A stretch of DNA of 64,000 nt from Cyanodermella asteris (lineage: Eukaryota; Ascomycota; Lecanoromycetes; Ostropales; Stictidaceae), in contig UYJD01000020.1 of the NCBI GenBank assembly GCA_900618795.1, positions 1 to 64,000 of the forward strand, given 5' to 3'. Below the pieces are notes generated by a model that saw only the letters and a program-made list of their open reading frames with translations, was not told where the DNA came from and ran no database searches. Of this stretch, positions 19,585-30,129 are shown piece by piece; the stretch's first letter is position 1, and each line of letters opens with the position of its first letter. Both the position numbers and the translations under genes were made by a program.

Positions 19585-22500
19585 ATGAACTCTGAGCGGG
19601 ATGAGGCCGACAGAGGTCCTGGGGCAGATCTAACTGACGACGACCAACTCGACGACGCACCTGACCTTGAGGGCAATGGCACTGCCAACGTGCGGGGCGA
19701 AAATGCCTCCGCAGAGGAAGAGGAGGAGTTCGCAACGACACAGCACGGGCGCGGGACTGGCCAGCCCCAGCATGACGAGGAAGCTGGGCCGATAGCAGAA
19801 ACTGAGGGCGACTTTGGGGAATACCAAAATGCTCGACCAAGCTTCGATGAGGCAGAAACTCCAGACGATACGCCTTCGATCCAAGATTCTCAAGGCCCGG
19901 CTTCGCCTCAAGGTTCCCAGTCACCATACATCGCAAAGACACCTCTCGGATCTCCCGCGCCGTCCGTCACGGCCAGGCCGCGACTCAACAGTCCAAGGCA
20001 ATCGTCCCTTCTTCCGTTCGACAGGCGCTTCCAAGCAAAGCGATCTATATCGGGAACACCTTCCCTCTTGCCCGCTCATCGTGGCTCTCCGGGACCGGGA
20101 CCTGGCCATTTGACACCTCACTCGCGCACCTCGTCCATATCCACGCAAGCGCTGCACCAGGATCGTGACTCGCAGGCCGAAGCTCCGGATGCACCATGGG
20201 AAGTCGTACGATGGAGTCGACTTGGCAAAGTGAAGGCAGAAGTCTTTTCAGAAGCCGGAAAAAGGAGGTTCGGCAAAATTACCTGCATTGCGGTCACTTC
20301 GAGCATTGCGCTGGGGACATCCAGGGGCGTTCTCCTTGTTTTTGATGCTAAGCAGCAGCTCAAGGCGGTCATCGGAGAGGGAACGAAGGCAGTAGAAGCT
20401 GGATCTGTAACGGCTGTAGCAATTTCGGCGGACCATTCTACGGTAGCTGTGGGACATGCAAGCGGCACAATATACACTTGGGAGATATCCCGACCAGCAA
20501 AGCCGTTCCTCCAGATACCACCGTCATCGTTGCTGGAACTGAAAGCCACCACCAAAGACGGACATGTCACAGGCGTTGCCGTTCTCCATCTTGGCTTCCT
20601 CGGGGTGAGGCATACGGCCGTGGTATCGGCGGATGACAAGGGAATGGCATTTTCGCACCTGGCGACTAGAGGTATGGGCGCTCTCGGACGGTCGGTCAAA
20701 ACAACGCGCATTCTTGGCCGTTATCCCGATGCAGATGCTTCAGTAACCAAGCCACGGAAACCCTCTTCAGTCCTCGCATTTGCTCCCTTGCCGATGGGAA
20801 CGGCCGAGTACAGCACGGACAATATGGGCCTTGTTGCCATGTTGACACCATATCTTCTTGTCATTGTGTCTACGACGCCCGTGGCTCAGACTCAGCATAA
20901 GATCTTCCGCGCAAAGGACGTTGCCCCTCATAGTGCCATGAGTGGATGCCTCGCCTGGTATCCAGCAATGCAATACGAAACCAAGGACGGCCCAAGACGT
21001 GGCCAGATCACGGTGCCAAAGCTCGCGTACTGTTGGTCCAATGTGCTCACGATCGTTGAGGTTTCCGACATTCAGCCGGATGAGAATGACATTGAAGCAC
21101 CCACTGAGCTGCTCTTCGCGGAGCAGCATAGCTTACGAACGGAGGAACCGCTTGTTGCAATGCAATGGCTTAGTCGAAACATCCTTGCAGTGTTGACAGT
21201 CTCCCAGCAGTTAATCATATTTGAGCATCCGGTCCTGCGTGCTGCAGATTCTTCCGACCTCTTGCGGAAACACATCTATCATGTTGATCTTTTCTCGTCC
21301 CACCTGGGTCACATGGTCGAGAAGCTCGATGACGAGAATGCAAACATGCACGGTGTTGTGGCAGACGCATTTTACATGAGCTTTAGGTCCTACAAGGGGC
21401 GCTTGTTTTTGCTTGGATTTGACGACGTCTCCATCGGAACGCTGTCGAACTGGGCGGACAGGCTTTTGGCTACGATGGAGCATGGCGACTACATTGGTGC
21501 CATTGGGCTGGCCACGAATTACTATGCCGGGCATGCCGATGTTGCCTCAGTTGGACTTCCTCTGACAGTTTCTGAACGCCAGGAAGTCGTCGGTGACAAA
21601 CTCCTCGAACTCATGCTGGCATCTCTAAGATACGCTTTCGGTCGCAACCCGGACGCAGTGGATCGACGAGCTTCGCTAGGGCAGCTGGAGGAGCTTGCAA
21701 AATACTGTTTCGACGCTTGCGAGGTATTGCATAATCAGGACTTTCTCTTCGACGAAGTCTACGGCGCTTATTCTCAAGACAACCAAGAAAGTATGTTCCT
21801 GAACCAGCTACAAGAGCGCATTCTTTCCGGTGAGGTCAAAGTCGTGCCGCCCGTGGTCTCGAAAGCGCTTGTCAACAACTTTGCCGACAGAGACTTGCAT
21901 GATCCGCTCGAGGAACTTTTGTGTCATTTGATCCCGGCCACGATGGACCTTGATCAAATCACCAAGCTTTGCAAGAGTCATGAGTTGTTCGACGCGCTCT
22001 TCTATGTCTGGTCGCAAGGCATCAATGACTACTCTACAATCCTCGGCGACCTGCTCGACGGTATTGATCGAGAACAGATATCGGACGAGGCTGATGCTAC
22101 CAGTAAGATCTTTACATACTTATCCTACACACTAACTGGAAGGATCTACCCTACAGGAGTTCCCATGTCGGATAACCAGGCGATCAAGGCCAAGGCTGAA
22201 ATGTATGCCTACCTGTTTTCTGGCTCGAGGCCTTCGGCCGATGGCTCGCGTACCAAGCTCCACAACCTCCGGCAGCTTCTGATCCTCGACGCGGCTGCAT
22301 TTATGAGCATGCTCAACGAGGCGTTTGAGGACCCTTTCCTGAACGGCGCAGACGAACGGCCTCCAGATGACGAGCTTGGGTATATAACCGATGAGCAAAA
22401 ATTCGGGCTGAGTCTAAATCGACAATACATCCTAACAATCCTGAATGACTTCATGATCTCGCCCGACTTTGAAAAGGAGCACATTCTGTTCTTGGACATG

Positions 22501-24369
22501 TTCATTGCCCGAAGCTTGCCAAAATATCCGCAATATATTTTGCTCCCCGGCCACATAATGCACAAAGTGCTCACAGAGCTGTGTCGGTATGCGACGCCCG
22601 AGACCGCAGATGACTGTCAGCTGAGCGTAGAGTACCTGCTCTCAATCTATCATCCTCCAGATCTGGCAGCCTTGGTCCCAATGTTCATTGAGGCACGCTA
22701 TTACCGAGTCATCAAAACAATCTACCGCTCAGAAGGGCAATTCGACAAGCTGTTACAGACGTGCATTGACGATGGCGAGAATCCAGAAGGGGTCTACGAG
22801 TGTATCTCCGACTGTCTCAGACCCGGCGCACCACTTTTGACGCAACAAAAACGTGAGTTCCAAAAGATTCTGGTCGCGAATCTTGACGTTATTGTCAAAG
22901 CCAACGTACAGAAAGCTGCCGCGACGATCAATACCAGCATACCAGACTTGAATGACCAAGCAATCCGCGCTCTGGACGACGACAATCACGCAAGATATGT
23001 CTATCTTCGAGAGGTCATGGAGCCTCCGGCTCAAGACGCAGTGAACAAGCTCGCAACAACCAGCAAGACTGCTCCGTTTCACGAGCAATACATACAGCTC
23101 CTCTGCGATTTCGACCCACAACATGTGCGTTCTTACATTGAGACATTGGACCACGGCGATCTGAAGATCGATTCCGTCCTCCCAGCTCTCGAGTCAAGTG
23201 GCATGATCGACTCGGCAGTCGTCCTGATGGCTCGGGAAGGTCAGGTCCGCCGAGGGATCGAGCGGCTGGTGCAGCACTTGCACAAGCTTGGCGGCGCCCT
23301 TCAAAGTTTGCTCGAACGTGCAGAGGACGCACCCGATTCCGCCAACATTGCTGAAGCAGCCAATGATCTGGTTGCAAGTATAGACAAATACGCGCACGTT
23401 GGCATCTGGCTATGTCAACGATATGGCAAATTCATCGCGAACGGCGCCACAACAACGTCAAATACCACATCCAAGGCCACGGGAAAGCACGTTCGCCGCC
23501 ATGCCAGTGGCAGATACTCCGTTCACGACAATCTATCACCCGCAGAGACCATCTGGCTCGACCTCATTGACGCAATCGTCCACGTGACTCGTACAAGCAG
23601 TGATTCTCTCGACCCAAGCACATCACAGGCCAACATTTCCGCCATCACGATCGACGAGCGCTTTCGCGTCATCGTCCAGTCCACCTTTACCGCCCTCCTC
23701 CGCGCCACCACCTCGGCTCCTCCGGCTCCCCGTTTCCTTCCCATCCTCCGCGCGTTTTTGAATCGCGCCTCCAAATCCAGCCCTAGCCTGTCGCACCTCC
23801 GACAGGTACTTGGTGCCATATTCTCTGCATATGCTTTCGAGGAGGAAATTTTGGGACTGGCGAATAGGTTACTAGATAAAGATCTATTCGTGGGCGTCGA
23901 AGAGGTTGGTGAACGAAGGAAACGTGGCTGGCGGCCGCTCGGCCTTGCTTGTGGCGGCTGCGGGAAGAAGGTCTGGGGCCCTGGAGCCGGAAAGGAGATC
24001 TGGCAGGAATGGTACAAAAAGCACCAGAACGAAACTTCAATGGATGACGAGAATGATCGTTTGCAGCAATTGGCTGCCGCTCGGGTAAAAACAAATCGCG
24101 ATCAGAGTCATGGTCGGAGAAAAGGCAAAGATTCCGGGAAAGGCAAAGGCAAGGCTCCGGAGCCGACAGAGCAGGATGCCAATGATGAGACGAGCAATCA
24201 AAGTGCTAAACAGGAGGCGGTTGTGGTGTTTGCATGCAGACATCTTTTTCATAGAAAGTGTCTTGCGGATTTGCTGGGCTTGCAGGGCGATGTGCCCGAG
24301 AGCACGAGATGGACTTGTCCGCTAGAGGATGGGGAGACGTCACGGGGGAATGTTGTGGTTAGCCATTAG
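19585..24369 (+). CDS. VPS8: CORVET subunit Vps8
   Basis: A 1594-residue, intronless gene. Vps8 is the Rab5-binding subunit of the CORVET tether, which promotes early endosome fusion on the way to the vacuole. An acidic, disordered N-terminus (about 1-200) precedes a WD40-type beta-propeller region (about 205-560; for example VTAVAISADHSTVAVGHASG). Around residue 770 comes the family signature region DLHDPLEELLCHLIPATMD with YVWSQGINDYSTILGDLL, followed by a long alpha-solenoid. The C-terminus carries a RING-like zinc domain: CGGCGKKVWG at about 1455, then FACRHLFHRKCL (about 1545) and WTCPLED (about 1577), with about 75 low-complexity basic residues inserted between the first cysteines and the rest. 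The size matches fungal orthologues. The intact 4.8-kb frame is useful evidence against general indel error here. Confidence 0.95.
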   Translation: MNSERDEADRGPGADLTDDDQLDDAPDLEGNGTANVRGENASAEEEEEFATTQHGRGTGQPQHDEEAGPIAETEGDFGEYQNARPSFDEAETPDDTPSIQDSQGPASPQGSQSPYIAKTPLGSPAPSVTARPRLNSPRQSSLLPFDRRFQAKRSISGTPSLLPAHRGSPGPGPGHLTPHSRTSSISTQALHQDRDSQAEAPDAPWEVVRWSRLGKVKAEVFSEAGKRRFGKITCIAVTSSIALGTSRGVLLVFDAKQQLKAVIGEGTKAVEAGSVTAVAISADHSTVAVGHASGTIYTWEISRPAKPFLQIPPSSLLELKATTKDGHVTGVAVLHLGFLGVRHTAVVSADDKGMAFSHLATRGMGALGRSVKTTRILGRYPDADASVTKPRKPSSVLAFAPLPMGTAEYSTDNMGLVAMLTPYLLVIVSTTPVAQTQHKIFRAKDVAPHSAMSGCLAWYPAMQYETKDGPRRGQITVPKLAYCWSNVLTIVEVSDIQPDENDIEAPTELLFAEQHSLRTEEPLVAMQWLSRNILAVLTVSQQLIIFEHPVLRAADSSDLLRKHIYHVDLFSSHLGHMVEKLDDENANMHGVVADAFYMSFRSYKGRLFLLGFDDVSIGTLSNWADRLLATMEHGDYIGAIGLATNYYAGHADVASVGLPLTVSERQEVVGDKLLELMLASLRYAFGRNPDAVDRRASLGQLEELAKYCFDACEVLHNQDFLFDEVYGAYSQDNQESMFLNQLQERILSGEVKVVPPVVSKALVNNFADRDLHDPLEELLCHLIPATMDLDQITKLCKSHELFDALFYVWSQGINDYSTILGDLLDGIDREQISDEADATSKIFTYLSYTLTGRIYPTGVPMSDNQAIKAKAEMYAYLFSGSRPSADGSRTKLHNLRQLLILDAAAFMSMLNEAFEDPFLNGADERPPDDELGYITDEQKFGLSLNRQYILTILNDFMISPDFEKEHILFLDMFIARSLPKYPQYILLPGHIMHKVLTELCRYATPETADDCQLSVEYLLSIYHPPDLAALVPMFIEARYYRVIKTIYRSEGQFDKLLQTCIDDGENPEGVYECISDCLRPGAPLLTQQKREFQKILVANLDVIVKANVQKAAATINTSIPDLNDQAIRALDDDNHARYVYLREVMEPPAQDAVNKLATTSKTAPFHEQYIQLLCDFDPQHVRSYIETLDHGDLKIDSVLPALESSGMIDSAVVLMAREGQVRRGIERLVQHLHKLGGALQSLLERAEDAPDSANIAEAANDLVASIDKYAHVGIWLCQRYGKFIANGATTTSNTTSKATGKHVRRHASGRYSVHDNLSPAETIWLDLIDAIVHVTRTSSDSLDPSTSQANISAITIDERFRVIVQSTFTALLRATTSAPPAPRFLPILRAFLNRASKSSPSLSHLRQVLGAIFSAYAFEEEILGLANRLLDKDLFVGVEEVGERRKRGWRPLGLACGGCGKKVWGPGAGKEIWQEWYKKHQNETSMDDENDRLQQLAAARVKTNRDQSHGRRKGKDSGKGKGKAPEPTEQDANDETSNQSAKQEAVVVFACRHLFHRKCLADLLGLQGDVPESTRWTCPLEDGETSRGNVVVSH

Positions 24370-25073
24370 ATGCATACTGTATATCGATGTTTCGAACGTT
24401 CTTGGAAGGGAACACATGTCTTCATTCAACTTTCCGACAACTCTTTGGACTCTATGTCACTGGCAACGCTTTCTTGGTCGTTTTGGTCAACGACAGCGAT
24501 CTGCTCTGAGCGGCAGGACCACAAGCAACTATGGTCGCTTATACACGTGATTCACCCGCGGACTCCCTAAGCAGTAAGTTGTCAGTTCAGGTTGGACAAT
24601 TTGCTCCGTGCTGTGATCAGCGTTATTGGTTTTTGTTCTTCGGCTTCATGAAGGCCGAACGCCGAGACAGCATCGCGAACTCACACCTTACATCTACGAA
24701 ACCAGCTTCATGATCGCTCAACAACTCGGATTTAAGACATCATATTGCATCAGCTATCGGATGGTCGTCCTTTCTCGATACATCTTTTGTTAGCCATATG
24801 TCACTGTCGATGGTCCGCGATGCTCCATTGCGGAGGACGATGCGGCTGGTTGCAAAGCTGAAATTGACACGATGTTGTGATGATGTCTTCGCGATCGCGC
24901 AATCTGCAAAAGACATTTGTTTATCTGAGTACAGGCACAACGCATAAGTAGTCTCGGCTATGCCGATTTCTCAAGAAGCCTTCAGAACCCAAAAGGCCCT
25001 GAAACAAATCACGAGCCAAACCCTCCAATCTAAGACTTTCGAATAAACGTCAGCAATTCAGTTCGCAACCGAA
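24370..25073. other. Intergenic, no gene recognised
   Basis: About 700 bp between VPS8 and the NmrA-like gene, both on the plus strand. Only short unconserved frames are present. Confidence 0.55.
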
Positions 25074-26072
25074 ATGTCAACGTCTTCCAACCACCTTCGA
25101 AACGTCGCCATCCTCGGCGCCAGCGGCCACGTCGGCCTCCCGATAACTCGAGCTCTACTCGCCCAGAACCTTCACAACCTCACCGCCCTCACTCGACAAA
25201 CCAGCACCTCCACTCTCTCTGACGGGATCCACGCCACCATCCGCATTGACACCGCCGACAATTCCGCGCTGACTTCGGCCCTCGCCGGCCAAGATGCCCT
25301 TATCATCACCCTCTCGGTTACGACACCTCCAGAGACTCAATTCAGGCTCATTGACGCGGCCATCGCGGCCAAGGTCAAGTACGTCTTCCTGAACGAATGG
25401 GGCATCGATAACGACGACGAGAGACTAGCGTTCGAGAGCGGGGCGGGCGTTGCGTGTCGGGAAGCGAGGGAGTATGCGAGTGAGAAGATGAAAGGAACTG
25501 AGACGCACTGGATTGCGGTTACGTGTGGATGCTGGTACGAGCATAGCTTGTCCATACCACTTGCCTTTGGCTTCGACTTTGCGGAGAAGAAGGCCACGTT
25601 CGTGGATGGGGGCGATTTCAAGGTCTCGGTGAGTACGTGGGCCACGGTCGGGGAAACTGTCGCCAGGTTACTTGCACTGAAAATTGCTCCCGACGACCCT
25701 GAAGATGAAGAGCTCACGATGAGCCGCTTCGCAAACCGGGCGGTACATGTGAGCAGCTTCGCTGTCAGTCAAGGAGAGATGTTCGAGAGCGTGCTTAGGA
25801 TAACAGGGGATCGGGAGGCTGAATGGACTGTGGTGGAAGAGGGCAGGGAGCGCAAGCTTCAACGCGGAGTTGAAAAGTTGAAGAACGGTGAATACGCAGC
25901 AGGACATGTTCTGAGGCTGTATTCCCGCGTTTTCCTGCCGAATGGTGGTGGAGACTTTTCGCAAAAGGTGGTCAACGACCTACTCGGATTGGAGAAAGGT
26001 AACTTGGACGAGGCGACAAGAGGTGCAGTGGCACAAGCGAAGGCTGGGTACAGGTATGGGCCTGGGCCTTGA
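25074..26072 (+). CDS. NmrA-like / isoflavone-reductase-like NAD(P)-binding protein
   Basis: A 332-residue single-exon protein. The Rossmann glycine motif GASGHVGLPITRAL is at residues 15-28, followed by a typical atypical-SDR layout: DTADNSALTSALAGQDALI for strand 3-4, YVFLNEWGIDNDD in place of the SDR tyrosine loop, and a C-terminal substrate half. Relatives include CipA-type and phenylcoumaran-reductase-like proteins and the redox-sensing nitrogen regulator NmrA. Whether this one is an enzyme or a sensor cannot be decided from sequence. Confidence 0.85.
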   Translation: MSTSSNHLRNVAILGASGHVGLPITRALLAQNLHNLTALTRQTSTSTLSDGIHATIRIDTADNSALTSALAGQDALIITLSVTTPPETQFRLIDAAIAAKVKYVFLNEWGIDNDDERLAFESGAGVACREAREYASEKMKGTETHWIAVTCGCWYEHSLSIPLAFGFDFAEKKATFVDGGDFKVSVSTWATVGETVARLLALKIAPDDPEDEELTMSRFANRAVHVSSFAVSQGEMFESVLRITGDREAEWTVVEEGRERKLQRGVEKLKNGEYAAGHVLRLYSRVFLPNGGGDFSQKVVNDLLGLEKGNLDEATRGAVAQAKAGYRYGPGP

Positions 26073-26465
26073 GGGAGGTGACCCATGACCTGATTCCGGA
26101 ATTCTCGACGATCCCATGCTAGTCAACTCGCAAAGATGATGCATTGATGATTGCACAAACATCTAATACCTATGATTGTTCTTTGAATTGCAAGTGTTTT
26201 TCTATCGTTTGACGTCTCACAACTGTTGACTTGATTTCGAGAACGGAGAGCAAGGTTCAGGGCACAGACAAGATGATACGTTGGAGACAGGAGAGTTTTC
26301 TAAGATCAGTCCAGGACTATGAGATCATATTTTCTGTATCGTTACATTCCATCGCACAACTCGCAATCGTTTCGTCAGACAAAGACATCTTATATCACCC
26401 CTTCCGTTGCCAAGATCGACGGTGTCGGAGTTTTGAGGGATGTTTTCAGGTCGAAAATTACCCCT
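26073..26465. other. Intergenic between convergent genes
   Basis: About 390 bp between the NmrA-like gene (plus) and the small secreted protein gene (minus). No gene or RNA was recognised. Confidence 0.5.
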
Positions 26466-26825
26466 TCAGAGAGAGATAGGGATCTTGTCGCCGCTGAGCA
26501 GGTCAAGGGTGATGGGAATGGAGATAAAATTTCCATCAAGCAGGGAGAAGCAGTTCAGAAGATCGAGCTGCACCAAACTTGTCAGCAAAAAATTCTTTGT
26601 TCGAGTTACTCGACAGAACACAGAATCACATACCAGACCAATGGTAGTGCACTTGTAGGGGACGCCACCGTCCTTGGAGCACTTATCGCTGCTCTCTTTG
26701 TACAAGCACCCGCCCTTCTTACAGCTCTTTCCCCAACCATCGGCACCGTCGGTACCAGTTGGGAGAGTCGCGGCAGCAGCAGTGGCGGCAATGGCCAGGA
26801 TAGTGGCAAGTTGAGTGAACTGCAT
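26466..26825 (-). CDS. Small secreted cysteine-containing protein
   Basis: It begins with a clear signal peptide (MQFTQLATILAIAATAAAA), cut about residue 19. A short mature part has four cysteines in about 30 residues (SCKKGGCLYKESSDKCSKDG, then a fourth in VPYKC). The gene end is ambiguous. A GTATGT donor follows codon 64 (exon 26825..26634). Acceptors at 26578 (ending ACAAG) or 26568 (ending GTGCAG) give proteins of 77 or 97 residues. Unspliced, the frame runs 119 residues to 26466 with seven cysteines. The four-cysteine 77-residue form fits paired disulfides best. A TATA-like TATAAGAAGG lies about 140 bp upstream. Role unknown; candidate effector or cell-surface protein. Confidence 0.65.
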   Translation of the reverse strand: MQFTQLATILAIAATAAAATLPTGTDGADGWGKSCKKGGCLYKESSDKCSKDGGVPYKCTTIGLVCDSVFCRVTRTKNFLLTSLVQLDLLNCFSLLDGNFISIPITLDLLSGDKIPISL

Positions 26826-29800
26826 TTCAACGAGGATGGTCTTTTGTGGTTTAAAGAAACTCTTGAGTCTTGGAAGAGGTTTTTGAGATGTTTGAGCTCG
26901 GTGAGTGAAGAATTCTTGGAATGTGGATAGCGAACGGAATTAAAGGGAAGGGAAGTGCGCCCTTCTTATACACATTCGAAGCGATAGCTGATGCCTCTCG
27001 TCATTAGACGGTTGCTTTGGTTCTTGATGCCGAGGAAATGACCATCAAGCGATTGGGCCGATCCACACATGCTGATCGAGCTGACCAGACGTGACTGGCT
27101 TGATCTTCGAAGCAAGACATTCCGCTCGACCATCTCCACAAACAGGAGCCCTGGTCGGCATCTTCATGAACTCGGATAGGGCGGTAGATATTGGTTCAGG
27201 GTTAAGCGAGATTGCAGATGCAGGCATACTCAACCTGTTTGAGCAAACTTGCAGCAGCCTCTCATTGATCTTCTGTCAGAGGCGTTGGCCGGTTCATCCA
27301 AGATAGGGAATGATTGTCCTCACGAGTGGGCCTGAAAAGGAAAGGCAGGAACGCCGCCATGGCCCTTCAAAAGCGGTTCCCGCACAGCAAGTCACATCGA
27401 CGTTGCGATATCCAGCCGCAGTCCGATTTGGTGCAAGGCCAACCGGCCCCTTGTCTAGCGGAAGTGAATCCCACCCTTTTCAAGACATGTCCTGAAGGAA
27501 TTGCAGAAACACCAGAGTGAAAGCTTCGATACGTATAGTCAAGCGGTATCAGATGCTAGTGTAGATACGTAAGGGGCACTTGGCAGAGCTCAGCGGCGAG
27601 AAGACCACAAGGTTCATGAGCGGGACGCACCGTGGGGCTTCAGTTAGTCGAAGTTTATATCGTCTTCAGCCATTCACGCAGCGCTGTCCTCAGCGGTAAG
27701 CTACACCCATGTCCACTGGTAGACCCACATATTCAGCTTCGGTCCGTCAAAGCTGAAAGTAAGATGTTCTCGTGAAAGCCATGTCAAGCATAAGCATGCA
27801 TAGCATGCATAGCAAAAGACGCCCAGCTGTCGACTGCAGTCCGACATTCTGAGATCTCGAGTTATCTTGCACACGGCTGCGAGTTGTCAGTCACGATTTG
27901 AGGTCCAGAGTTTGTCATGCAATGCTTACATGTCAATGGCCTCTGCGACACCGTTGGGGCACCACGAGAAGTTCGAAGGCGTTCGTCTGCGGAGTTGCGG
28001 ACAGCTCCCGCGTGGCGCCACATCGGGGTAATGACAGCTGTCAGCGACGCCTCTTTTGTTCCTTCGGCAGGTATGTCCTCGATTAGGGCACATAAGACGA
28101 ATTGCTAGCCAGCAGAGCTCAAGAGGGTGTGGAGCTGGGGCTCAATAACGTTAGCGGTGTCATTCTTCATCCGCCCATCGCTTTCGCCGATCCGTCGCCG
28201 AAGCGCATCCCGGTTGTTAGCGTGACCGGAAATGGCACCCTCTGTAGCCGCCGAACTGCATGTCGACAAACTATATTCACAAGTGCAGACGGCCAGAGGG
28301 ACTTCGTCGTAAGTCTTACGTATATGTTGAACATATTCGATATCTGAGCGCCTGTGGTGGTCAAAGTGTCCTTAGAAAACATGGAAACTGTATGGATCTC
28401 TCGGCGTCTTATCATGATGCCTGTCGAGATCTGGCTTACCGATCCCGTCCACTCTATCCTTGGCGATTTTTCACAGACGTAGCAGTAGAAACTCGAAAAG
28501 ATCATGTATGAGCGGCTCAGATGGTCCTATCAAGGATGGTGAAACACTCCGGCGTTGGATCCGCCAGTCAGATGTCGTGCGTTGCAGTAAGGCAGGCCTT
28601 CTTGCGAATGCGGTCCGAGAAGCGATGCCGAACGATGCCCAGTCGTTCGCGTATGGACCATGGATTAGGCCCGAATTGTAGTGCGCCGTCCGACCCCACG
28701 AGCTCTGAGTCAGTGCATCCCTGACAGGGCAGGATGATCCATTGTCAACAGCAGATCTTGACTTCGATTCGAGCTGGACCGTAGCGAATGCCATTTTGAA
28801 ACCTTGTCCACCCAAGGCGCCATCTGTGAGAATCCGGCTGCAGGAGATGTCACGCAGCTCAGTTGCCACCAAAGCGCACACAGAGCGTCCACTGCTATTG
28901 ATTGTTACGTTGACTAATGTGATCATTCGTGCCGTATCATCAATCTCTGCATCATCACCTGCCTGCCTACGCCGGTGGCACAAGTGCGTTGCTGGGTAAC
29001 AACGCAAGCCACAAACCTACCAGGGCGGACTATGGTCTCATTTCGACTTGGTCCCGGTCCCTTAGCTCGTTCATCTGCACGGAACGTCGTGGAAGCGAAG
29101 CCATTTCTCGGTTAGTGTCCGCCCCTGTCAACAACCTCAGCCCACTCATGGAGCTGTAAACGGTAACGGAGCGACAGGGTACAGTACCGCATCGTGGAGA
29201 AAGTAGAGCGAATATTCGGCTGAACATAGGATTGAGCCGGCGGGCGCTGAACCTGGTAGCAAAAGCGTTGTCGTATAAATGCATGACGACCAAATGACTG
29301 CGCGGACCGAAGCTCCTTGGACGTCGCGGTGGGTCGTGACTCGCAAGCCAAGTCGCAATGGGTTTCGTCAAACGCCGTACGGCGTGCATTTATGCGCTCA
29401 TGAAAACTGCGTGCCTTGCGCCGTGCGGGACATAACAACGTGAAACCCTATCAGGGCGATATCCACGCTTTCGATCACATGTAGACAGAAGAAAAGCGAC
29501 GCAGCCACGTCAAACGCCCTTGAATTTGACAACCAAAGGGCCTTGCCAAGGGAAATAGAAACACAAATAGCTTGAAAATATGGCAAAAGAATATGCAACA
29601 CGTGAAATGCGTGCCAGACTTGATTTGCGGTAATTGTCTCGGTCGCTGTGGTGGCAGAATGGTCGGGCGCACAATCTCCGAGGTGCTTTCCGTATCGTCA
29701 GCTTCAACTATGACCGGCAACTAGTTGTCCCGCATTCAATCAATTGAGAATCGATTCCTGGTCGGAGGCCAATGCCGAAAAACATGTTCGTGAAGTTGTT

Positions 29801-30129
29801 GGTGAACAATCCTCTGCCACCGGCCCCTTCGCAGCTGCCCCGAAATACCCGCCTTTGCACGGCACTCCAATGAAGAAGTCACCGGTCGGTGAACGTTCAG
29901 CAATGCTCGTCAAATAAATGCTCTGCCATCATCTAGTTCCTGATCTAGACCCATGCAATCTTTACGGTTATCGCTGTTGCGAAAGAGTGATGAAAAGATC
30001 ATCTCCACAGGCCTTCCCGGACACGGCACGTGAGCAACGTGACTTCGGATCCGCGTCCAGAGCGCGTATACTGAGCCGTTTGGAGCGTTTGGACGTCCAA
30101 AGCTGTCCGATCCCCCACCCCACCTCACC
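26826..30129. other. 3.3-kb gene-poor interval
   Basis: No recognisable coding frame, RNA gene or transposon. The left end holds the promoter of the secreted protein gene (TATA-like box at 26961-26970). A short direct repeat GCATGCATA occurs around 27794-27815. Base composition is not strongly AT-shifted, so it does not look like a heavily RIP-mutated transposon. The right end is the RTC4 promoter. The longest minus-strand frame (178 residues at 28471-29007) shows no domain, and its composition looks random. Confidence 0.5.
26961..26970 (-). promoter_or_regulatory. TATA-like box of secreted protein gene
   Basis: TATAAGAAGG on the minus strand, about 135-145 bp upstream of the small secreted protein start codon. 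Spacing suits a TATA box with a leader of about 100 bp. Inferred from sequence only. Confidence 0.4.

Noticed and set aside
20118-20711. 197-residue minus-strand frame inside VPS8
   Set aside because: Fully contained in the conserved VPS8 gene and without domain or start context.
28471-29007. 178-residue minus-strand frame in the gene-poor interval
   Set aside because: No domain, no promoter-like context, and random-looking composition. Kept only as part of the unexplained interval.
26826-30129. RIP-degraded transposon
   Set aside because: Base composition is not clearly AT-biased and no terminal repeats, target-site duplication or transposase-like frame was seen.
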